Shown: in pieces, positions 59,139 through 64,000 of the stretch
Layout of the letters: every line of letters begins with the position of its first letter
How positions within the stretch are numbered: position 1 is the first letter of the stretch
DNA from: Turritopsis dohrnii
Lineage: Eukaryota; Cnidaria; Hydrozoa; Anthoathecata; Oceaniidae
NCBI GenBank assembly: GCA_027922465.2
Contig: BQMF02000434.1
Location: forward strand, 124,001 to 188,000
DNA length: 64,000 bases
Direction: 5' to 3'
Translations under genes and position numbers: made by a program
Notes under the pieces: generated by a model
Told to the model about the DNA's origin: nothing
Database searches by the model: none
The model's input: the letters and a program-made list of their open reading frames with translations, nothing else

Positions 59139-59740
59139 ATTTGATTGAGTGCTCTCAAAATTTTATAGTGAATAAGCTAAAACCATTTGTGTTTTCAAAA
59201 TGATCAAAATAAACTATAAAAAGAAGTGACCTTTTCGCATTAAAAACAAGACTACCCTTTATCCTTTTCAGTCATAGTTTCCTTTTCTACTTGTGTGGTG
59301 TTATTTATAGTTAGTGTTATTTTTTATTAATGTTTTGTATCATCCTGTAAATATTTCATTATTCTTGTATATATTTAATGCTCTGTGGAAAGAAGATGTT
59401 AACAAATGTCAACAAAAGTTATTTGTTTCTTAACAAAAAAACTTCAACTCCTCCCAAACATCAACTACTCGTGATTCTGTTTCGGTTGCATCCTTTCTAG
59501 GCTTTTATCATAATGCTGAACGGAGTACTATAAGGAAAAGTTGCTTAAGTTGCCTATTTCTTATTCTAAGAAAAACTGGCTATTGAAATGAAGGAATGAA
59601 TTGAATTCAAACAAAAATTTAAACACCAAGGTCCTGTTTATTCCCAGTTCGCCAGTAACTTTCTGCTTGCTGCTTGGCAATATCTTTACGCGCTTGTCAA
59701 TATCATTTCACGCTTGTCAATATCATTTCACGCTTGTTCA
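59139..59740. other. Non-coding stretch of the transposon
   Basis: AT-rich with no gene. The end has TCATTTCACGCTTGTCAATA repeated three times in variant form (about 59675-59740). Confidence 0.4.
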
Positions 59741-59863
59741 TGGGACGTCCGGAAGACGTCCACTGTAGCCTATTATGTCTTGAAATTGTCACTCATACTG
59801 GACGTACGGTGGACGTCCAGTTGCATGCTGGGGACCATCGGATGATCAATGCCCACTGGGCAA
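59741..59863. repeat. Terminus-like fragment with GGACGTCC palindromes
   Basis: GGACGTCC-type motifs recur (GGGACGTCCGGAAGACGTCC, TGGACGTACGGTGGACGTCC) and the stretch closes in TGCCCACTGGGC, the same closing motif as the host transposon's ends. It looks like one end of a related element with a different subterminal motif; the other end was not found. Confidence 0.45.
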
Positions 59864-60178
59864 ATAGTTTCAAGACCTTCACCTAATGATTCCTCAATTA
59901 TGGGTTTTATCATTCAGAATGCATTGTTATTATTTTAACCTATAAGTTTGTGCCCCAGACGCGTCTAAAGTCAGAGTTTAGAGGACGCCCATTCAAATAT
60001 TTTTCAAGTCTGTCTTGTGCACACTCATCCGATATGAATATTACTGAATATCACACTCTGTTTAATTTTTTTTTTGTATAGTGATATATCAGTCAATATT
60101 CAACACACTTAACAATACTCTTCGTAAAAACTAAATCAAATGAGACCATTCACCTTTCTTCCACACTTTCGTTTAGTT

Positions 60179-61045
60179 TAACTTCTGCTCTACTTAAACA
60201 GAGTTTAAGACATTGACAGCACTGATGTGACATAATTCTTAAAACGTTGATTCAACGTTGTATTTCCATCTGATGAAATAACGTTATTGATCCAATGTTG
60301 TATCAACGTTGATTTACAAACGCTGCATCAACCTCATTTTTCAAACGTTGGTTCAACGTTGAAATTTCTTCCGTTGAAATAACGTTATCGATCCAATGTT
60401 GGTTCAACGTTGATTTGCAAATGTTGTATCAATGTTAGTTTTCAGACGTTGTTTCAACGGTGAACATAACAACGTTGATGAAACGTCATTTCCGCAACGT
60501 TGGTTCAACGTTGTATTTGCATCCGTTGAAATAACGTTAAAAGATACAATGTTGTTTCAACGTTGGTTTTCAAACGCTGCATCAACCTCACTTTTCAAAC
60601 GTTGGTTCAACGTTGAAATTTCTTCCGTTGAAATAACGTTATCGATCCAATGTTGGTTCAACGTTGATTTGCAAATGTTGTATCAATGTTAGTTTTCAGA
60701 CGTTGTTTCAACGGTGAACATAACAACGTTGATGAAACGTCATTTCCGCAACGTTGGTTCAACGTTGTATTTGCATCCGTTGAAATAACGTTAAAAGATA
60801 CAATGTTGTTTCAACGTTGGTTTTCAAACGTTACATCAACGTTGCAATTTCAACGTTGATTAAGTGTTGGTAATTATTCCGTTCATCTAACGTTGCCAAA
60901 ACAACGTTGAACCAACGTTGAAAAAACGTTTGTCGAATCAACGTAATTTTTACAACGTTGAACCAAGGTTGATTATAGGTTGTCGACCGACCGACCATAA
61001 TTCAACCAAAATTCAACGTTGAAATAACGTCGCGTGCCCATTGGG
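60179..61045 (-). repeat. Right terminal region (type 2) with AACGTTG palindromes and a 254-bp duplication
   Basis: Inverse counterpart of 51027-51640. A 254-bp segment starting TCAAACGTTGGTTCAACGTT occurs at 60341 and again at 60595; the deletion derivative has only one copy. Palindromes of the CAACGTTG type occur every 20-40 bases. The 86-codon frame across it is a by-product of the repeat. Confidence 0.8.
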
Positions 61046-63300
61046 GTGCGTTTACTACTTCTTTCGGAAGGTCGTTCCAGATGGTGATTGATCGATGGTA
61101 AAAAGAGTTGCTTTGAATCCCTCTTACGCCATCTTTAGTTGTATTTATTTGCAGCTGGAAATCGTGCTTTCTACTTTGACGGGTTCTGAGTTTGAAAGAT
61201 TTTGGTAACGTTTCCTTGTCGTAGATGTGGATGTGCTTGTAGAGTTCTATCATGTCTCCTCGTTTTCTTCTATAAGATAGAGATGGTAAATCTAACGTTT
61301 TTAATCTATCTGTGTATTCTAAGTTTTGAAATCCATCAACCAATTTAGTTGCTCTTCGTTGTACGTTTTTCAGCACATTTATATGTTTTTGTAAGAACGG
61401 TGCCCAGATTGCTTGGCCATATTCAAGATGTGGTCTTACAAATGAGGTGTACAACTTCTTAAAAAGCGGACCATCAAGAAATGAGAAACTTCTACGGATT
61501 AAGCCTACAATTGCGTTTGCTGCTTTTACTTTCGTAGATATGTGTTCTTTAAATTTTAGCTCAGAATCAAAAATGACCCCAAGATCCTTTTGTTCGAAGA
61601 CGTGCTCGAGCTCATGTTGGTTAAGACTGTATCTTTGGGTATGCGTTATATTCTGAAACTTCCCTAAAGTCAACACGTGGCATTTTTGGGGATGGAATTG
61701 AAGGAGCCATTTTCCAGACCACAATTCAAGTGAGTCGATATCCGATTGTAACTGGATCGCATCCTCTCTTGTTATTACTTGACGGAGTATTTTAGTGTCA
61801 TCGGCGTAAAGAAAAGCATCGGATCTTACCGCGTCAGGTAGGTCATTTATGTAAATAATGAATAGCACAGGTCCAAGAACACTTCCTTGGGGAATACCAC
61901 TTAGAACTGAAGCTGAATCTGATTCCACACCGTTCACCTTAACCACTTGAATACGATCGGTTAGAAAGACTTTAATCCAATTCAAGATATTACCTTTGAT
62001 GCCATATGACTCGAGTTTTCTAAGCAGTCTCTGATGAGGAACTGTATCAAATGCTTTTGCGAAGTCAAAGTAAATGGCATCAACTACTCCTCCAGCTACT
62101 ATTATCTCGATGCATTTGTCAAGGTAAGGCAGAAGTTGTGTTGTCGTGGATCGACCATTGATAAAACCGTATTGCTTAGGGGACAATAGATGCTCACATT
62201 TCAAGTGTGTCATAATAGCCTCTTTAATGAAATGTTCCATAAGTTTGCATACAATTGAAGTCAAGCTTATTGGACGATAGTTTTCTGCTCTGTTTCTTGG
62301 ACCCTTTTTATAGATAGGTGAAACGTATGCCTTCTTCCAGTCATCAGGTATACAGCCGTATTCCATCGTTCGGTCCAGAATGAAAGCGATAGGTGCTGAT
62401 ACATGGTCTACTAATTCAATTAAAAGCCGCGGATGCATCTCATCAGGTCCACATGATTTGTTGGGATTCAGTTTCAAAATTTCCCTTCGAACCATTTCAT
62501 GATTTATCTTTAAGTTAGAAAGGCTAACATTGGTCTTAGTATCGAGGACAGGTGTAAAGTAATCCGGTTCTAGTGTAAAGACACTAACAAACTGCCTTTG
62601 AAGAATGTTTGCCTTTTCTTTGTCCGTAAACTTCAACGAGTGCTTGTCGTTATTATTCTCCAGAAGAGGCGCAATACCAGTTTTTGTTTTCAACTTATTG
62701 CGGACGTGCAACCAGAACGCTTTAGGATTAATCTTTGATTTGGCTGCAATGTTTCGCTCAAAACGACGTTTAGATTTACGCAACATTGACTTTACTTTAT
62801 TTCGGGCCTTTGTGTATGACTGACGAGCATTGTCGTTATTTGCTGTGTTGCTTGAAGCCATCTATCGTCTGTATAATGTATGCTTGTTTCGAATAGCATC
62901 TCTTACTACCTTATCGATAGGGATGCTGCCTTTGTCTTTCCATAGCTGTCTTCCAGACATCTTTTTTGGGACAAAAAGATCATGCAGTTCAAGAACTTTC
63001 ATTTTAAAAGAATTCCAAATATCCTCAGGTGTTTTCTTATGTCCTCCGGTTATGAATTCCTCCTTCCAACAAGTGACAGTTAGATGATCTCTTATTGAAT
63101 CAAAGTCTGCGTTTTCGTAAACATATCTCTCTCTCGGCTCCGAATGGTCTAAGTAACAGTGATATTTGAAAGTTATAACGCTATGGTCACTTTTTCCTAA
63201 CGGGGCATGGTAATCGATATCAGATATTTGCATGGCTTTGTTTGTAAACAATAAATCAATCAAGGATGGATTGTCTGTACCACGTCTACGTATATTTTTG
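61046..63300 (-). pseudogene. CR1/L2-type LINE ORF, 5'-truncated and split by a DNA transposon
   Basis: The minus-strand frame begins near 63300 within the endonuclease (S-L-I-D-L-L-F-T-N, G-K-S-D-H-S), so about two thirds of that domain and everything upstream is missing, as usual for LINE copies. An in-frame TAG at 62864-62862 separates it from the reverse transcriptase, with N-K-S-C-G-P-D-E, Y-R-P-I-S-L-T, D-F-A-K-A-F-D-T-V, G-I-P-Q-G-S-V-L-G-P and Y-A-D-D. The RT is followed by a thumb and C-terminal domain up to W-N-D-L-P-K-E-V-V-N-A, where the frame runs into the inverted end of the 13 kb transposon. The remaining codons are at 47988-47913. It was already truncated or became dead later; order of the stop and insertion is unknown. 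Confidence 0.9.
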
Positions 63301-64000
63301 TGCCATTATGACAAACATTATGAAAATCAGACAAAATCCAATACAAATTATTTCAGATTTCTTTTATAACTAAAGAAAAAGAAAAGTTTGATAAGAATTT
63401 CCATGAACTGAATTTTACCTAATAAAGTTAGAGTTTCATTGGCCATTATTCACCCACCATCATGAAATAGAGAAATTCACTATTACTATTTTCACTTCAG
63501 GTATAATATTTGATTTCTAGAATGTCTGAGTTTCTGAAGGTCTGTGCAGTTATACATAACTTTTTATGCTTTTTATTTAGTAATCATCAACTGCTTGGCA
63601 TTAGATCTTCATTTAAGCTTACCTGATGACTACTTTAGTTGGTAGAAACGAATGTTCACCTGCGTGATTAACCAAACACGCAAACCTGTAAGAACGTGAA
63701 GCTGGAAAGTCCAACTTGTAAAACTGAAATTTGAAGCTTAAATAAAACCGATTAAAGTATCAAAGTTGTTGTAGTTGTCCTTGCCCATATGATTTCTGTT
63801 GTTGCGTATTGTATTACCGTATGTAGTTTATATGCTGCCACAAAAATGTCCCTAATTAGGAAAAGGATTTAATTGATTGTTGTGGAAACGCAAGGTTTTG
63901 TTTTTATAACGTTTACCTTTATTAAGCTGAGTTCTGTTCGATGAATCCTTTAGGAATAAATGCACATATAATACGCTATTCGGCTCATAGAAATTTGTGT
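63301..64000. other. Non-coding stretch at the window end
   Basis: Host or unknown repeat sequence 5' of the truncated LINE. AT-rich, with no gene or bounded repeat recognised. Confidence 0.4.

Larger units (their letters stand above)
47989..61045 (-). mobile_element. 13.06 kb tnp2/EnSpm-like DNA transposon
   Basis: Ends CCCAGTGGGCACGCG (47989) and, inverted, CCCAATGGGCACGCG (61045). GT flanks both sides (47987-47988, 61046-61047), and excision by that rule re-joins the interrupted LINE frame, so the boundaries and the 2-bp duplication are firm. Subterminal regions consist of AACGTTG palindromes. Genes: a DUF4806 protein (-), a tnp2-like transposase (-) and a C2H2 ORF (+). Two later insertions: a reversed deletion derivative (51027-52884) and a PIF/Harbinger element (54826-57239). 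The tnp2-like transposase points to EnSpm/CACTA, yet the termini do not start with CACTR and the duplication is 2 bp, so it may be a divergent branch. Confidence 0.85.

Noticed and set aside
60432..60692. 86-codon frame in the right terminal region
   Set aside because: Translation of the tandem AACGTTG repeats, not a protein.
47989..61045. Two independent elements, 47989-52884 and 51027-61045, overlapping each other
   Set aside because: Overlap is impossible for simple insertions; an outer 13 kb element with a reversed deletion derivative explains all four ends and both 2-bp duplications.
61447..61656. Plus-strand frames at 61447-61656, 62605-62823 and 62830-63087
   Set aside because: Antisense to the LINE reverse transcriptase/endonuclease frame, which carries all conserved motifs.

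Overview
The window is eukaryotic and looks like an invertebrate animal genome, AT-rich and dominated by transposable elements. A cnidarian, perhaps a hydrozoan, is my best guess. It rests on the mix of THAP/P-type, PIF/Harbinger, tnp2-like and 2A-bearing CR1/L2-type elements, on small exons with GT-AG introns, and on the AT content. No gene fixes the species. Only one gene looks like an ordinary host gene: an SLC49/FLVCR-like transporter at 38263-39648.

Layout. (1) 1-2973: 3' part of a P-element/THAP9-type transposase (+), facing a decayed zinc-finger gene (-) that is split by a ~0.29 kb insertion. (2) 4402-37722: a compound Helitron-like locus. A minus-strand copy of about 2.1 kb (4402-4560 plus 35810-37722) is split by a 31.2 kb block of 23 plus-strand units arranged head to tail. 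Units have TC 5' ends and mostly CTAG 3' ends with a hairpin just upstream. Short (~0.55 kb) and long (~1.8-2.6 kb) units share ends but differ inside. The block sits exactly between an A and a T of the older copy. One unit carries a degenerate LINE whose N-terminus has a 2A-like motif; that LINE holds a Tc1-type foldback element, and a separate 345 bp MITE lies nearby. (3) 37723-47842: a 165 bp MITE, the transporter gene, a tRNA-like hairpin, another Helitron-like element (847 bp, minus), a LINE endonuclease fragment, a diverged tandem repeat and a 516 bp MITE. (4) 47843-63300: a 5'-truncated LINE (-) split near the 3' end of its ORF by a 13.06 kb DNA transposon (47989-61045). That transposon has a 2-bp GT target duplication and long inverted ends full of AACGTTG palindromes. 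It encodes an apparently intact seven-exon DUF4806 protein, a broken tnp2/EnSpm-like transposase and a two-finger C2H2 ORF with one stop. Inside it lie a 1.86 kb internally deleted copy of the same element in reverse orientation (CT duplication) and a PIF/Harbinger element that interrupts the tnp2 reading frame.

The locus therefore records nested insertion. The most notable observations are the Helitron-like array at one AT site, the fully bounded tnp2/DUF4806/C2H2 transposon with its reversed deletion derivative, and the 2A-headed LINE. Intron-exon structures and element boundaries were read by eye from frames, splice motifs and copy-to-copy comparison; no database search was possible.
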